Shown here: positions 8,477 through 17,664 of the stretch, in pieces | How the letters are laid out: each line of letters begins with the position of its first letter | Numbering within the stretch: position 1 is the first letter of the stretch | Assembly (NCBI GenBank): GCA_944321895.1 | Contig: CALUNA010000016.1 | Location: 1-64,000 of the forward strand | Reading direction: 5' to 3' | Length of the DNA: 64,000 nt | DNA from: an uncultured Bacteroidales bacterium | Lineage (GTDB): Bacteria > Bacteroidota > Bacteroidia > Bacteroidales > Paludibacteraceae | Position numbers and translations under genes: made by a program | The notes under the pieces: generated by a model | Databases searched by the model: none | The model's input: the letters and a program-made list of their open reading frames with translations, nothing else | What the model was told of the DNA's origin: nothing

Positions 8477-9359
8477 CCATAAATTCTTCTCCGGTTATTG
8501 TTTCTTTCTCAATCAGGTATTTGGATGCCTTATGCATAATGTCCATATTGGCAGCTATGATATTCCTGGCTTTTTCGTGCGTTTCCTTTACAATACGCAG
8601 TACTTCGCGGTCTATGTCGGCAGCCGTGTCCGCCGAACAGGCCAACGAGGAATCGCCGCCCAGATATGCGTTGTTCACCGTTTCCAACCCCATCATGTCG
8701 TATTTATCGCTCATCCCGAAACGGGTTACCATGGCACGTGCCAGCTTGGTGGCCTGTTCTATGTCGTTCGATGCTCCTGTCGTGACTGTATTGAACACGA
8801 TTTCTTCGGCCGACCTTCCCCCCGTAAGGGTCACAATTCGGTTGAACAGGTTTTCCTTGCTCAGCAATACCTGTTCGCCCTCATCCACCTGCATTGTATA
8901 TCCAAGCGCGCCGGATGTGCGCGGTATGATGGTAATCTTATGTACCGGTGCCGAATTGGTCTGCATGGCAGCCACCAGTGCATGCCCTATTTCGTGATAA
9001 GCCACTGTTTTCTTGTCTGTTTCCGACAAGACCTTGTTTTTCTTCTGTGCGCCGGCAATGACGGTTTCCACACTCTCTTCCAAATCAGCCGTGCTAACCT
9101 TTTTACGTCCCATCCGAACGGCACGCAAGGCCGCCTCATTGACGATATTGGCCAGTTCCGCACCGGAAGAACCGGCCGTGGCATTGGCTACAATGTCCAG
9201 GTCGATGTCTTCGTGCTTGACTTTTGCCAGATGTACTTTCAGAATAGCCTTGCGCCCTTCCAGGTCAGGCAGTTCCATTTGTATGCGGCGGTCGAAACGT
9301 CCGGGACGGAGCAATGCCTTGTCCAGACTTTCCGGCCGGTTGGTTGCAGCCAGAATCAC
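8451..9359 (-). CDS. ftsH: FtsH protease, C-terminal part (after frameshift)
   Basis: This frame encodes the second region of homology of the AAA domain ([20 protein letters not shown]) and the M41 zinc peptidase domain with HEIGH at residues 122-126 of this fragment. FtsH is the membrane-anchored ATP-dependent protease that degrades misassembled membrane proteins. The fragment is in a different frame from the N-terminal part. Adding one base to the AGGGAG stretch near 9364-9366 would restore a continuous [14 protein letters not shown] reading. As it stands, a GTG codon (9357-9359) overlaps the upstream TGA stop as GTGA, so coupled re-initiation is conceivable. A sequencing or assembly error is at least as likely, because FtsH is usually important for growth. 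Confidence 0.85.
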   Translation of the reverse strand: MILAATNRPESLDKALLRPGRFDRRIQMELPDLEGRKAILKVHLAKVKHEDIDLDIVANATAGSSGAELANIVNEAALRAVRMGRKKVSTADLEESVETVIAGAQKKNKVLSETDKKTVAYHEIGHALVAAMQTNSAPVHKITIIPRTSGALGYTMQVDEGEQVLLSKENLFNRIVTLTGGRSAEEIVFNTVTTGASNDIEQATKLARAMVTRFGMSDKYDMMGLETVNNAYLGGDSSLACSADTAADIDREVLRIVKETHEKARNIIAANMDIMHKASKYLIEKETITGEEFMAILHEKHD

Positions 9360-10309
9360 AACTCCCTTGCGCCGTCAAAGCCATCCATTTCGGTCAGCAA
9401 CTGGTTCAGGGTCTGTTCACGTTCATCGTTTCCTCCGAAACCTGTGTCACGCTTCTTGCCAATGGCATCAATCTCATCTATAAATATGATGCAAGGAGCC
9501 TTTTCGTTGGCTTGTTTGAACAGGTCGCGGACCTTGGCTGCTCCCATACCGACGAACATCTGCACAAACTCGGAACCCGATATGGCAAAGAACGGAACTC
9601 TCGCTTCTCCGGCAATGGCTCTTGCTATCAGCGTCTTGCCCGTTCCGGGAGGGCCAACCAGCAAAGCTCCCTTGGGTAACGAAGCTCCTATTTCCGTATA
9701 TTTTGCCGGACTGTGCAGGAAATCTACAATTTCGTTCAGGGCCTCTTTGGCCTCATCTTGTCCTGCCACATCGGCAAACGTTGTTTTTACATCTGACTCC
9801 GCGTAAATCTTGGCGCCGCTGTTGCCAAACGACATGAAGTTTCCGTTTGCGCCCATACGTGTACGGATTGTCTTGGTTGCCTGCCGCCAAATCAAGTAAA
9901 AAATCAGACCGGGCAAAATCCACATAAGAAGAAAATTCATAATCGGTGAATTTTCCTGCGGAACAATCTGGCTGAAAGATATTTTACCAGACTCATTGGG
10001 GCTTGCCGCATTCAGGAGTCTGTCCACCAGCTCCGGGTCGTTGATTGCTCCCGTCTGGTAGGTCTGCGTGTTGTCATCCTCGCCTGCTACAGAAAAATAA
10101 ATCTGCCCATTCTTTATGGCAACCTCCTTCACCTTGCCTTCGGTGACTTTTTCAATGAATGTGCCGTAGTCGGTTGGTATGACCTGACGGGGATTGAACA
10201 TCGGGAATATCAACCAGTTCAACAACAAGACTATCAAAAGTCCCCACAGAACGCCGGTGTATGGATTTCCCCGCCTGGCATTCCGATTATCTGAATCATT
10301 TTTTACCAT
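9356..10309 (-). CDS. ftsH: FtsH protease, N-terminal part (before frameshift)
   Basis: A 317-residue fragment. The ATG at 10309 is chosen because the longer frame to 10357 would need GTG and adds non-family sequence. It has the first membrane segment at about residues 18-38 and the periplasmic FtsH_ext domain. The second membrane segment is near 124-143, Walker A (GPPGTGKT) is at 219-226 and Walker B (IIFIDEID) at 274-281. The frame then ends after [13 protein letters not shown] at a TGA inside the AAA domain, just before the ILAATNR strand, so this part alone would lack the arginine finger and the protease domain. Together with 8451-9359 the gene would encode about 620 residues, near the usual size. 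Confidence 0.85.
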   Translation of the reverse strand: MVKNDSDNRNARRGNPYTGVLWGLLIVLLLNWLIFPMFNPRQVIPTDYGTFIEKVTEGKVKEVAIKNGQIYFSVAGEDDNTQTYQTGAINDPELVDRLLNAASPNESGKISFSQIVPQENSPIMNFLLMWILPGLIFYLIWRQATKTIRTRMGANGNFMSFGNSGAKIYAESDVKTTFADVAGQDEAKEALNEIVDFLHSPAKYTEIGASLPKGALLVGPPGTGKTLIARAIAGEARVPFFAISGSEFVQMFVGMGAAKVRDLFKQANEKAPCIIFIDEIDAIGKKRDTGFGGNDEREQTLNQLLTEMDGFDGAREL

Positions 10310-10435
10310 ATCTTCTGCGATATCTGAATTATGTGGCAAAATTCGACATTCCCCCACTATAACGGATTACCATATCTACAGAAAAGATGTGCAGAATGTC
10401 GGAATTCGACACGGCATCTTTCAGACAACACTTAC

Positions 10436-10475
10436 AAAAAAGGACGGGAACATGCTTTCCGGCACATTCCCGTCC
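10436..10475 (-). terminator. Rho-independent terminator of the gamma-CA gene
   Basis: Read on the - strand, GGACGGGAA (10475-10467) pairs with TTCCCGTCC (10450-10442) and is followed by six T (10441-10436). It separates the upstream metabolic operon from ftsH. Confidence 0.8.
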
Positions 10476-10502
10476 CAAACAGTTTCTCCTTCCAGACAAG
10501 AA

Positions 10503-11021
10503 TCATTCTTGTTCATACCAGGATGCATACATGGCATAATTGTGGGCAATTTTCCGGTTGATTTCGTTGGTCTGTTCCGGCTCCGCCTTTTTGATAAATT
10601 TGGCAGGCACGCCTCCCCACACTTCATAAGGCCCTATCCTGGTTTTGCCCAGCACGAGCGAACCGGCGGCTACAATGGCTCCCTCGCCGACTTCCGCATG
10701 ATCGAGCAAGGTTGCTCCCATGCCAATCAGCGCGTAATCGTGCACAATGGCCCCGTGAATGGTGACATTGTGCCCTACCGACACATAGTTTCCTATTTCC
10801 ACCGTACTTTTTTCATAGAGCGTGTGCAGCACGGACCCATCCTGAATGTTCACATGGTTCCCTATGCGGATGGAATTGACATCGCCACGCAACACGGCGT
10901 TGAACCACACGCTGCAACCTTCGCCCATGACAACATCGCCCACAATGGTAGCATTCTCGGCCAGGAAGCATCCGTCTCCTATTTTCGGGGTGAATCCCCT
11001 TACACTTTTTATAAGCGCCAT
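10503..11021 (-). CDS. Gamma-carbonic-anhydrase-like hexapeptide-repeat protein
   Basis: A 172-residue left-handed beta-helix protein built of hexapeptide repeats (for example the I-G-N-H-V-N-I-Q-D rung). Histidines at residues 66, 84 and 89 (GSVLH, SVGHNVTIH) match the three zinc ligands of the gamma-carbonic anhydrase/YrdA/PaaY family. The family converts CO2 and bicarbonate or has other, poorly known roles in the cytoplasm, and activity cannot be told from sequence alone. It lies 84 bp downstream of tpiA and is followed by a strong terminator, so it is probably the last gene of the operon running from 13646. Confidence 0.85.
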   Translation of the reverse strand: MALIKSVRGFTPKIGDGCFLAENATIVGDVVMGEGCSVWFNAVLRGDVNSIRIGNHVNIQDGSVLHTLYEKSTVEIGNYVSVGHNVTIHGAIVHDYALIGMGATLLDHAEVGEGAIVAAGSLVLGKTRIGPYEVWGGVPAKFIKKAEPEQTNEINRKIAHNYAMYASWYEQE

Positions 11022-11105
11022 AATTGTCTGAAATTAGTAATTTGATTGAAAAACGGCGGATTGCCCGAAAAGGTATCCGCCGCATGCCAGGCCACAAGGC
11101 AAGGC

Positions 11106-11861
11106 TTAAAAGGCATTGATAATGGCATTGAAATCTTCGGCTTTCAGGGATGCGCCGCCAATCAGACCGCCATCGATATCCGGATTTGCGAACAAACCGG
11201 CTGCGTTCTTGGCATTGCAACTGCCGCCGTACAGAATAGTGCAGTCGTCAGCCACCTGCTTGCCGTATTTTTCTGCTACCAGGCCGCGGATGTAAGCATG
11301 GATTTCCTGAGCCTGTTCCGGAGTTGCGGTCAGACCTGTTCCGATGGCCCATACCGGCTCATAAGCCAATACGATTTTGCCGAACTCTTCGGCCGACAGA
11401 TTAAATACGGAGCCTTCGAGCTGTGCCTTCACTACTTCGTTCTGCTTGTTGGCTTCGCGTTCTTCCTTCACTTCGCCTATGCAGAAAATAGGTTTCAGGC
11501 CGTTGGCCAAGGCCAGTTGTACTTTTTCGCGGAGTATTTCATAAGTCTCGCCATAATAGGTGCGGCGTTCGCTGTGTCCTATAATACAATAGGTTGCACC
11601 GGTAGAGGCTACCATTGCGGCCGAAACTTCACCCGTATATGCTCCGGATGGTTTGTCCGCGCAATTTTCTGCCGACACTTTGATGACGCTGTCTTTCAGC
11701 AGTTCAGCTACGGTTGCCAGATGAATAAAGGGCGTACCGATAATCACTTCGCAATTCGGCTGTTTGCCTGCCAATAATGTTTTCAGTTCCGTAGCCAGGG
11801 CTACACCTTCCTGCAGGGTTTTGTTCATTTTCCAGTTACCTGCTACAATGTTTTTTCTCAT
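11106..11861 (-). CDS. tpiA: Triosephosphate isomerase
   Basis: A 251-residue TIM-barrel enzyme that interconverts dihydroxyacetone phosphate and glyceraldehyde 3-phosphate in glycolysis and gluconeogenesis. The substrate-binding lysine is in GNWKMN (K11), the electrophilic histidine in IIGHSERR (H96) and the catalytic base in [11 protein letters not shown] (E168). Length and start ([11 protein letters not shown]) are standard. It follows the DoxX-like gene by 44 bp on the same strand, an arrangement that is common in Bacteroides. Confidence 0.97.
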   Translation of the reverse strand: MRKNIVAGNWKMNKTLQEGVALATELKTLLAGKQPNCEVIIGTPFIHLATVAELLKDSVIKVSAENCADKPSGAYTGEVSAAMVASTGATYCIIGHSERRTYYGETYEILREKVQLALANGLKPIFCIGEVKEEREANKQNEVVKAQLEGSVFNLSAEEFGKIVLAYEPVWAIGTGLTATPEQAQEIHAYIRGLVAEKYGKQVADDCTILYGGSCNAKNAAGLFANPDIDGGLIGGASLKAEDFNAIINAF

Positions 11862-11905
11862 ATTCTTGTTGTTTAATCAAAGTTTTCAACTGTCGGGACA
11901 GAGGC

Positions 11906-13078
11906 TTATAAGCCAAAATCCGTTACGGAATAATCGGTTTCTTTCAGGAAGCGTACATTCCATTTGTTCACAATCACGCCATTTTTGAGCAGCACAATTC
12001 CCGGATTCGCTCTGATAACGGTTTTCAATGTAATCGGGTCCGTAAAACAGAAAGGATAGGCAGCCCCCGTAATGTGGCGGAAATTTTCTATTTCCGCATT
12101 GCCGGAAGCAGTCAGGACATAAAAGTCCGCACCTCTTATCTGACTTTGCTCGTAAAAGTTATTCAGTTTGCGTGCCTGCCGCATGTTGGCCTTGTTCAAG
12201 TCGTACATAATCACCAGAACCGTATAGCCTGGATTGTCCAATATGTCATAAGTTATGTCTTCCATGGACTCGGTCACAATGGAAAAGTCATGAATGGGTG
12301 GTACATAACCCTGCTTGATCAGTTTTGTATTCTGGCGTACAAACACCCAGGTAGAATCATTTTTTGGATAGTTCTCCAAGGTAAATTCCTGTTCCTCGCC
12401 GTTCCGGGCATACACGAATGTTGTTTCGTAAACGTCTGGTTCCGCACCTTCCGGAATTTCCATGGCTTCCTTAATGTTCACACCGACTTTATAAGGGCGG
12501 AAGTCTATCACGGGCAATGACAACAGGCAATATGTAGCCAAACCAACAATCAGCACCGCAAACACTCCTATAACCGACCATTCCACCGGCGGCAGGAAAG
12601 TGGCATAGGAACGGCGGCCCAGTATCAGCACAATAACAGCCAACACCAGCAGCACGATGTTTTTATAGAAAGTGGTCCAGTTGTCAAGCACCAGTGCATC
12701 GCCGAAACATCCGCAGTCGGAAACAGGATTTTCCAACGCCACGTACAACGTCAGTCCCGTCATACAAAGCATGAAGACAAATGTAATCCAGGATGTGCTT
12801 TTGGGCATTATGTTGAATACCAGACAGACGCCAAGCATGAATTCCAGGGTAAAGAGTGCTATCGATGCAGGAAGGGCAATCCATGTCATGTCGGCAAAAA
12901 AGCCGCCGAAAGCGACCAGATAGTCCTCTATCTTATATGCTGTTCCGAGCGGATCGACGGCTTTCACAAAACCGGAAAATAAAAACACAATCCCCACCAA
13001 CAGGCGCGAAACCATCAAAACCGCATTTGCTGCCTTTCCATTCGTTTTTCTGTTTGTACTATAACTGCTGTATGACAT
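11906..13078 (-). CDS. DoxX/MauE-type membrane protein with thioredoxin-like C-terminus (BT_3928 family)
   Basis: A 390-residue protein. The N-terminal half has about four or five membrane segments of the DoxX/MauE type starting near residue 18, with the conserved DCGCFGD motif (C122, C124). The C-terminal half (about 220-390) is soluble and resembles the thioredoxin-like fold, with a strand-helix pattern and PGYTVLVIMYDL, but I see no CxxC pair in it. The ATG at 13078 (MSYSSYS) is preferred; 13102 is an upstream alternative. The gene overlaps the DUF1599 gene by 20 bp, which suggests translational coupling. A membrane redox role is suggested by the DoxX/MauE family, but the function is unproven. 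Confidence 0.8.
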   Translation of the reverse strand: MSYSSYSTNRKTNGKAANAVLMVSRLLVGIVFLFSGFVKAVDPLGTAYKIEDYLVAFGGFFADMTWIALPASIALFTLEFMLGVCLVFNIMPKSTSWITFVFMLCMTGLTLYVALENPVSDCGCFGDALVLDNWTTFYKNIVLLVLAVIVLILGRRSYATFLPPVEWSVIGVFAVLIVGLATYCLLSLPVIDFRPYKVGVNIKEAMEIPEGAEPDVYETTFVYARNGEEQEFTLENYPKNDSTWVFVRQNTKLIKQGYVPPIHDFSIVTESMEDITYDILDNPGYTVLVIMYDLNKANMRQARKLNNFYEQSQIRGADFYVLTASGNAEIENFRHITGAAYPFCFTDPITLKTVIRANPGIVLLKNGVIVNKWNVRFLKETDYSVTDFGL

Positions 13079-13646
13079 TCTGTTGTTCTGTTTTGGCCGC
13101 ACATCCGGCCGCTTCCTGCAATTTGATCAGGCCGAACATGGCATAATTAATCATATCAAAATAATTGGCATCCACTCCTTCTGAAATCAGGGTGTTTCCT
13201 TCATTGTCTTCTATCTGTTTGGTACGGCAAATTTTCTGCAGAATCAAATCCGTATAGGAGCTCGTACGCATATCGCGCCATGCTTCGCCGTAATCGTGGT
13301 TTTTGACCGACATCAAATTTCTGGCGGCATCAATATATTTGTCATACAAGGCCATTCCGCGCTCGTAATCAAGGTCATCGTTGTCTGCATATCCAAGCTC
13401 CAGCTGTATCAGTCCGATAACACCATAATTGACAATGGCTACAAACTCGCCGAAGATACCATCGCCGACCAGGGAAACGCCGGTAACCTCCAGACTACGA
13501 ATCCGTTTGGCCTTGATAAAAAGCTGGTCAGTCAGGCTCTGCGGACGCAAAATCCTCCATGAGGCCCCGTAATCCTTCAGTTTTTTACTGAAAATATCAC
13601 GGCACACAGCCACTGCCTGGTCATATTCCTCCAATGTTCTGCACAT
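13059..13646 (-). CDS. DUF1599 domain protein
   Basis: A 195-residue soluble protein with an internal repeat: the pairs FSKKLKDYGASWRILRPQSLTD and MSVKNHDYGEAWRDMRTSSYTD mark two copies of the DUF1599 module. The family is common in Bacteroidetes and lies beside the DoxX-like gene and tpiA, but its function is unknown to me. The start at 13646 (MCRTLEEY) is chosen over the open frame to 13694, because a -7 promoter element at 13675-13682 puts the transcription start between the two. Homologues also begin near the EEYDQAVAVCRD segment. It is the first gene of the operon DUF1599-DoxX-tpiA-gammaCA. Confidence 0.8.
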   Translation of the reverse strand: MCRTLEEYDQAVAVCRDIFSKKLKDYGASWRILRPQSLTDQLFIKAKRIRSLEVTGVSLVGDGIFGEFVAIVNYGVIGLIQLELGYADNDDLDYERGMALYDKYIDAARNLMSVKNHDYGEAWRDMRTSSYTDLILQKICRTKQIEDNEGNTLISEGVDANYFDMINYAMFGLIKLQEAAGCAAKTEQQNVIQQL

Positions 13647-13674
13647 ATATCGACAAGCTTGCCTTTTGAATGTG

Positions 13675-13682
13675 CAAAGATA
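13675..13682 (-). promoter_or_regulatory. Candidate -7 element of the DUF1599-tpiA operon
   Basis: TATCTTTG on the - strand matches TAnnTTTG and lies 28 bp before the ATG at 13646. It decides the start of the DUF1599 gene. Confidence 0.55.
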
Positions 13683-13753
13683 ATATTTTTTCAATTATAA
13701 CCGGAAAATATACAACGCTATTCATTCAGAATTAAAATTTGTTGTGATTTCGG

Positions 13754-13785
13754 TTTGCCGTTTCCGCCGAAAGCACTTATTTTTG
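13754..13785 (+). promoter_or_regulatory. Bacteroidales-type promoter of the C69 peptidase gene
   Basis: TTTG (13754-13757) and TATTTTTG (13778-13785) are separated by 20 bp, a near-ideal -33/-7 arrangement for the Bacteroidetes primary sigma factor. The start codon is at 13819. Confidence 0.75.
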
Positions 13786-13818
13786 CAGACAGATTCCAAA
13801 CAAACAAGACACGACACT

Positions 13819-15435
13819 ATGACAAAGAAACATTTTTCCACATTACTGGCCCTTTTTGGCGGCATGTGCACGACCTGGGCATGTACCAATTTCCTGGCCG
13901 GCAAGGGAGCCACCATTGACGGTTCCACGCTGATAAGCTATGCGGCAGACTCTTATTCGCTTTATGGCGCACTTTATTATCAGCCTGCCGCCAACCATGC
14001 AGACGGAGCCATGCGCGACATATATGAATGGGATACAGGCAAATATCTGGGACAAATTCCGGAAGTGCCGCACACCTACTCCGTTGTCGGCAACATGAAC
14101 GAACGACAGCTGACCATTGGCGAAACCACTTTCGGGGGGCGTCCTGAACTGGTCGACACGACCGGGCTCATCGATTACGGCAGCCTGATATACATTACCC
14201 TGCAACGTGCAGCCACCGCCCGCGAGGCCATTCAGATAATGACCGGCCTGGTGGAAAAATACGGTTACTGCAGTTCCGGCGAATCATTCTCCATCGGTGA
14301 CCCGAACGAGGTCTGGATAATGGAAATGATAGGCAAAGGTCCGGGAAACAAAGGAGCCGTATGGGTCGCACAACGCATGCCGGATGACTGTGTTTCGGCA
14401 CATGCCAACCAGGCACGCATCACGACCATCGACTTCAAGGACAAGGAAAACTGCCTGTATTCCGATGATGTCATATCGTTTGCACGCGAGCAAAAATACT
14501 TCAACGGCAAGGACAAGGATTTCAGTTTTTCGGACACCTACAACCCGCTTGAATACAGCAGTTTGCGGATATGCGAATCGCGCGTATGGAGCTTTTTCCG
14601 CCAACTTGACCCCGAAATGGACAAATATCTGAGCTACATAAAAGGCGAAACGACAGAACGGATGCCGCTTTACATAAAACCAGTCTGGAAAGTTTCCGCC
14701 CAGGACTTCAAAAGATTCATGCGCGACCAATACGAAGGGACCGAGCTGGACATTACCAAAGGGACAGCAGCCGGCCCATGGGGCAGCAAGTTGCGCTACG
14801 GACCGCTCGGCTTCGAATTGGACGGCAAGACATACTGGCACGAACGTCCCACGGCCACACAGCAGACAGGGTTCTCGTTCATAGCACAAATGCGCGGATA
14901 TGCACCCGACCACATCGGCGGTATTTTCTGGTTCGGTGTGGATGATGCCGCCACAAACCTGTATGTGCCCATGTATTGCACCATAAACCGCATACCGGAA
15001 TGCTACAGCATCGACAACGGTTCATTGCTTGAATACTCTCCTACATCGGCATTCTGGACATACAACTGGGTTGCCAACTTTGCCTATTCCAAATACAGCG
15101 CCATGTTGCCTGACATCCGAAAAGTACAGTCACAGTGGGAAGAGTACTTCAACCTGCTCGTGCCCGCAATGGACCGCGCCGCACTGGAACTCAGTCCGGC
15201 TGATGCACAAATCCAACTGACAAACTTCAGCTGCGAACAAGCAGAAGCATCAACGGCCGCATGGCGGAAACTGGGCGAGTACCTGCTCGTCAAATATCTG
15301 GACGGCCAGCAAAAAGCAGAAGAGAACGGCCGTTTTCTACAAAACGAGTTTCACATTCCGCCCACCGTATTGCGTCCCGGCTATCCGGAAGAATATCTGC
15401 GGAAAATAGCCCCGGAAACAGCTGTCGAAGAATAG
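13819..15435 (+). CDS. C69 family dipeptidase
   Basis: A 538-residue N-terminal-nucleophile hydrolase of the C69 (PepD-like) family, which cleaves dipeptides. The N-terminus is a signal-like segment ending in TTWACTNFLAGK. Cys22 is the expected nucleophile exposed by autocatalytic removal of the leader, as in other C69 enzymes. Further family features are GSTLISYAADS, the GESFSIGDPNEVWIMEMIGKG block and the FWFGVDDAATNLYVPMY block. The start at 13819 fits the promoter at 13754-13785 and gives a proper leader; the frame extends upstream only through the promoter. It is monocistronic and ends at a shared terminator facing ilvN. A periplasmic location is likely because of the leader. Confidence 0.88.
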   Translation: MTKKHFSTLLALFGGMCTTWACTNFLAGKGATIDGSTLISYAADSYSLYGALYYQPAANHADGAMRDIYEWDTGKYLGQIPEVPHTYSVVGNMNERQLTIGETTFGGRPELVDTTGLIDYGSLIYITLQRAATAREAIQIMTGLVEKYGYCSSGESFSIGDPNEVWIMEMIGKGPGNKGAVWVAQRMPDDCVSAHANQARITTIDFKDKENCLYSDDVISFAREQKYFNGKDKDFSFSDTYNPLEYSSLRICESRVWSFFRQLDPEMDKYLSYIKGETTERMPLYIKPVWKVSAQDFKRFMRDQYEGTELDITKGTAAGPWGSKLRYGPLGFELDGKTYWHERPTATQQTGFSFIAQMRGYAPDHIGGIFWFGVDDAATNLYVPMYCTINRIPECYSIDNGSLLEYSPTSAFWTYNWVANFAYSKYSAMLPDIRKVQSQWEEYFNLLVPAMDRAALELSPADAQIQLTNFSCEQAEASTAAWRKLGEYLLVKYLDGQQKAEENGRFLQNEFHIPPTVLRPGYPEEYLRKIAPETAVEE

Positions 15436-15462
15436 AGGAATAAAACGGAGTGTCAGAAACAC

Positions 15463-15502
15463 AAAAAGCCTGCCCATATTATTTCGTGGACAGGCTTTTT
15501 TT
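15463..15502. terminator. Bidirectional terminator between the C69 gene and ilvN
   Basis: AAAAAGCCTG (15463-15472) pairs with CAGGCTTTTT (15491-15500). There is a T-run on both strands, as expected between convergent genes. Confidence 0.85.
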
Positions 15503-15524
15503 AGTCATAAAAAGGGAAAGAACG

Positions 15525-16064
15525 CTACTCCGCTACTTGCCGTTTCCGTTCAATCTCGGCCAACATGTCACTCAGACGCTCGGTCTTACCCTTGATAATG
15601 GCCACACGCCCCGAGCGGATAAACTGCAAGACACCGATTGTATCACTCAATTCGTTGAACAGGCTCTGCGTTTCTTCATATTTCCCGGTCTTTTCCAACA
15701 CAATGCAATTCGTATCCATCTCCAACACACGCAGGTTATAGCGCCGTATCAGATTTTCTATGCTCCCCATGGAAAGAACCTTTTCCGTAGAAAGCTTATA
15801 CAAGGCTATTTCCTGCGACACAAGTTCATCATCAACGTTATAATAGGCCTTCAATATGTCAACCCGCTTGTCAATCTGCTTGACTACTTTTTCAATCATG
15901 TCCTGAGTCGTATCCACCGTTATGGTGAACTTGTGTATGCCTTTCAGTGCGGAAGGCGACACGGACAAGGTCTCGATATTGATTTGCCGGCGCGTGAAGA
16001 TAATGGTAATCTGGTTCAACAGACCCGGCGTATTTTCCGAAAAAATGGTAATCGTATACAACAT
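15525..16064 (-). CDS. ilvN: Acetolactate synthase small (regulatory) subunit
   Basis: A 179-residue protein with an N-terminal ACT domain (LYTITIFSENTPGLLNQI, about residues 2-75) and the C-terminal IlvN/IlvH half (ALYKLSTEKV...LQFIRSGRVAI). This subunit binds valine and controls acetolactate synthase, the first common enzyme of branched-chain amino acid synthesis. ATG at 16064 is the start; an upstream in-frame TTG at 16085 would overlap the recA stop and is less likely. It follows recA by 17 bp. No catalytic ilvB or other ilv gene is in the window, so this copy is separated from its partner. Confidence 0.88.
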   Translation of the reverse strand: MLYTITIFSENTPGLLNQITIIFTRRQINIETLSVSPSALKGIHKFTITVDTTQDMIEKVVKQIDKRVDILKAYYNVDDELVSQEIALYKLSTEKVLSMGSIENLIRRYNLRVLEMDTNCIVLEKTGKYEETQSLFNELSDTIGVLQFIRSGRVAIIKGKTERLSDMLAEIERKRQVAE

Positions 16065-16094
16065 AGTCAATCCGCTTGAAGTCAATCCGCTTGA
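16065..16094 (-). repeat. Perfect 15-bp tandem repeat at the recA/ilvN junction
   Basis: AGTCAATCCGCTTGA occurs twice head to tail (16065-16079 and 16080-16094). One copy contains the recA stop codon and the other fills the gap to the ilvN start codon. Confidence 0.95.
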
Positions 16095-17095
16095 ACAGCC
16101 TCCATGATTTTGGTTTCCAGTTCGGCGGCAAGTTCCGGATTATCGCGCAACACGTTCTTGGCGGCATCACGTCCTTGCGCCAGCTTCGTGTCACCGTAGC
16201 TGAACCATGAACCGCTTTTTTTGACGATTCCATATTCCACACCCAGGTCTATTATTTCGCCCGTACGGGAAATTCCTTCACCATACATGATGTCGAATTC
16301 GGCCTTGCGGAACGGGGGAGCCACTTTGTTCTTGACCACCTTGACGCGTGTCTGGCTGCCTATGATTTCATCGCCATCCTTCAGTTGGCCTATACGGCGT
16401 ATGTCCAACCGGACAGAAGCGTAGAATTTCAGCGCATTACCGCCGGTTGTCGTTTCCGGATTGCCGAACATGACCCCTATTTTCTCGCGCAACTGGTTGA
16501 TGAAAATGCAGGTTGTATTGGTTTTGCTTATGGTTGCGGTCAGTTTGCGCAATGCCTGCGACATGAGCCTCGCCTGCAGACCTACTTTGTTGTCGCCCAT
16601 ATCGCCCTCCAGTTCCGCCTTTGGCGTAAGCGCTGCCACGGAATCGACCACCACGATGTCCACGGCCGAGGAGCGGATCAACTGGTCCGCTATTTCAAGG
16701 GCCTGTTCGCCGCTGTCCGGCTGAGAAATGAGCAGGTTGTCAATGTCTACGCCCAATTTTTCGGCGTAGAAACGGTCAAATGCATGCTCAGCATCAATGA
16801 TGGCCGCAATGCCGCCCTGCTTCTGGGCCTCGGCAACAGCATGAATGGCCAGGGTCGTTTTACCGGATGATTCCGGACCGAAGATTTCAATGACACGCCC
16901 GCGCGGGTAACCGCCTACGCCGAGCGCGATATTCAGCCCGACCGAACCGGTCGGAATGACCTGAACCTCTTCCACACGGTGGTCGCCCATTTTCATAATG
17001 GTGCCTTTGCCGTGGTCTTTTTCTATTTTGTCCATTGCAAGCTGCAAGGCTTTGAGTTTCTCCAACGATGGTTTCTTTACGTCTTGTTCTGCCAT
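16082..17095 (-). CDS. recA: Recombinase A
   Basis: A 337-residue RecA, the ATP-dependent strand-exchange protein of homologous recombination and the co-protease of the SOS response. Visible features are Walker A GPESSGKT (residues 73-80), the VVVDSVAAL Walker B strand, the loop-2 region [20 protein letters not shown] and a normal C-terminal domain. It has its own -7 element (17148-17155), is 122 bp from the upstream HIT gene, and ilvN follows by 17 bp. I see no clear SOS box. Confidence 0.98.
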   Translation of the reverse strand: MAEQDVKKPSLEKLKALQLAMDKIEKDHGKGTIMKMGDHRVEEVQVIPTGSVGLNIALGVGGYPRGRVIEIFGPESSGKTTLAIHAVAEAQKQGGIAAIIDAEHAFDRFYAEKLGVDIDNLLISQPDSGEQALEIADQLIRSSAVDIVVVDSVAALTPKAELEGDMGDNKVGLQARLMSQALRKLTATISKTNTTCIFINQLREKIGVMFGNPETTTGGNALKFYASVRLDIRRIGQLKDGDEIIGSQTRVKVVKNKVAPPFRKAEFDIMYGEGISRTGEIIDLGVEYGIVKKSGSWFSYGDTKLAQGRDAAKNVLRDNPELAAELETKIMEAVQAD

Positions 17096-17147
17096 AAATT
17101 TCTATAAATTAGGATTATTATTATTTCACTGTTGCCCTGAGAGCAGA

Positions 17148-17155
17148 CAAAAGTA
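17148..17155 (-). promoter_or_regulatory. Candidate -7 element of recA
   Basis: TACTTTTG on the - strand, about 50 bp before the recA ATG. The -33 element is weak. Confidence 0.5.
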
Positions 17156-17217
17156 ATGAAAAAAAAGCAATCGGGACTTGTATTGTTGAAAAATCCTGCT
17201 TTTTCCGCAACCGTTGC

Positions 17218-17643
17218 CTAAAGAGCGGCTTTGATACGTGCAATCATGGACTCGTAGCCATCGGGAGTCAGGTAAGTCTTTTTCGGATTCATTTCAAACG
17301 TTCCGCCGAAACCGTAGCCATTTTTGTATTTTGGCACAATGTGCATGTGCAAATGCGTCAACGTATCGGCATAAGCACCGTAATTTATTTTGTCCGGCCG
17401 GAAAGCCTTGTCCAATGCTTTCCCGACACGTGCCACATCTGCCATGAAAGCATTCCGCTGCGTTTCGTCCAGTTCGTGAAATTCCACACCGTGTTTGTTA
17501 TAAACCACATTGCAACGTCCCATGCACGACTGTTCCTTGAACAGGAACAACTGCGATACGCCCAAATCGCAAATTTTAATCATTAACTCGTCCAGTGCCG
17601 GCAAATGCTGGCAATACAGGCATTCTGATGATGGTGAAGCCAT
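17218..17643 (-). CDS. HIT family nucleotide-binding hydrolase
   Basis: A 141-residue protein with the histidine-triad signature HLHMHIVPK (H97, H99, H101) near the C-terminus and an N-terminal CLYC pair that may help bind zinc. HIT proteins hydrolyse or transfer nucleoside monophosphates (for example from dinucleoside polyphosphates or AMP conjugates) in the cytoplasm; the exact substrate cannot be read from the sequence. It starts 21 bp after nth on the same strand and probably shares its transcript. Confidence 0.88.
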   Translation of the reverse strand: MASPSSECLYCQHLPALDELMIKICDLGVSQLFLFKEQSCMGRCNVVYNKHGVEFHELDETQRNAFMADVARVGKALDKAFRPDKINYGAYADTLTHLHMHIVPKYKNGYGFGGTFEMNPKKTYLTPDGYESMIARIKAAL

Positions 17644-17664
17644 ATTTTTTTTGATTTTAAAAGT

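Noticed and set aside
9356-9372. Programmed ribosomal frameshift in ftsH
   Set aside because: No A-AAA-AAG-type slippery heptamer or stimulatory hairpin is visible, so an indel explains the break better.
8457-9806. 449-codon open frame on the + strand opposite ftsH
   Set aside because: It is the complement of conserved ftsH sequence, with low-complexity Cys/His-rich translation and no family features.
10194-11045. Open frame on the + strand across the ftsH start and the gamma-CA gene
   Set aside because: It crosses a terminator and two confident - strand genes.
16065-16085. Upstream TTG start for ilvN
   Set aside because: It would overlap the recA stop and add residues encoded by the tandem repeat. 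ATG 16064 matches family N-termini.
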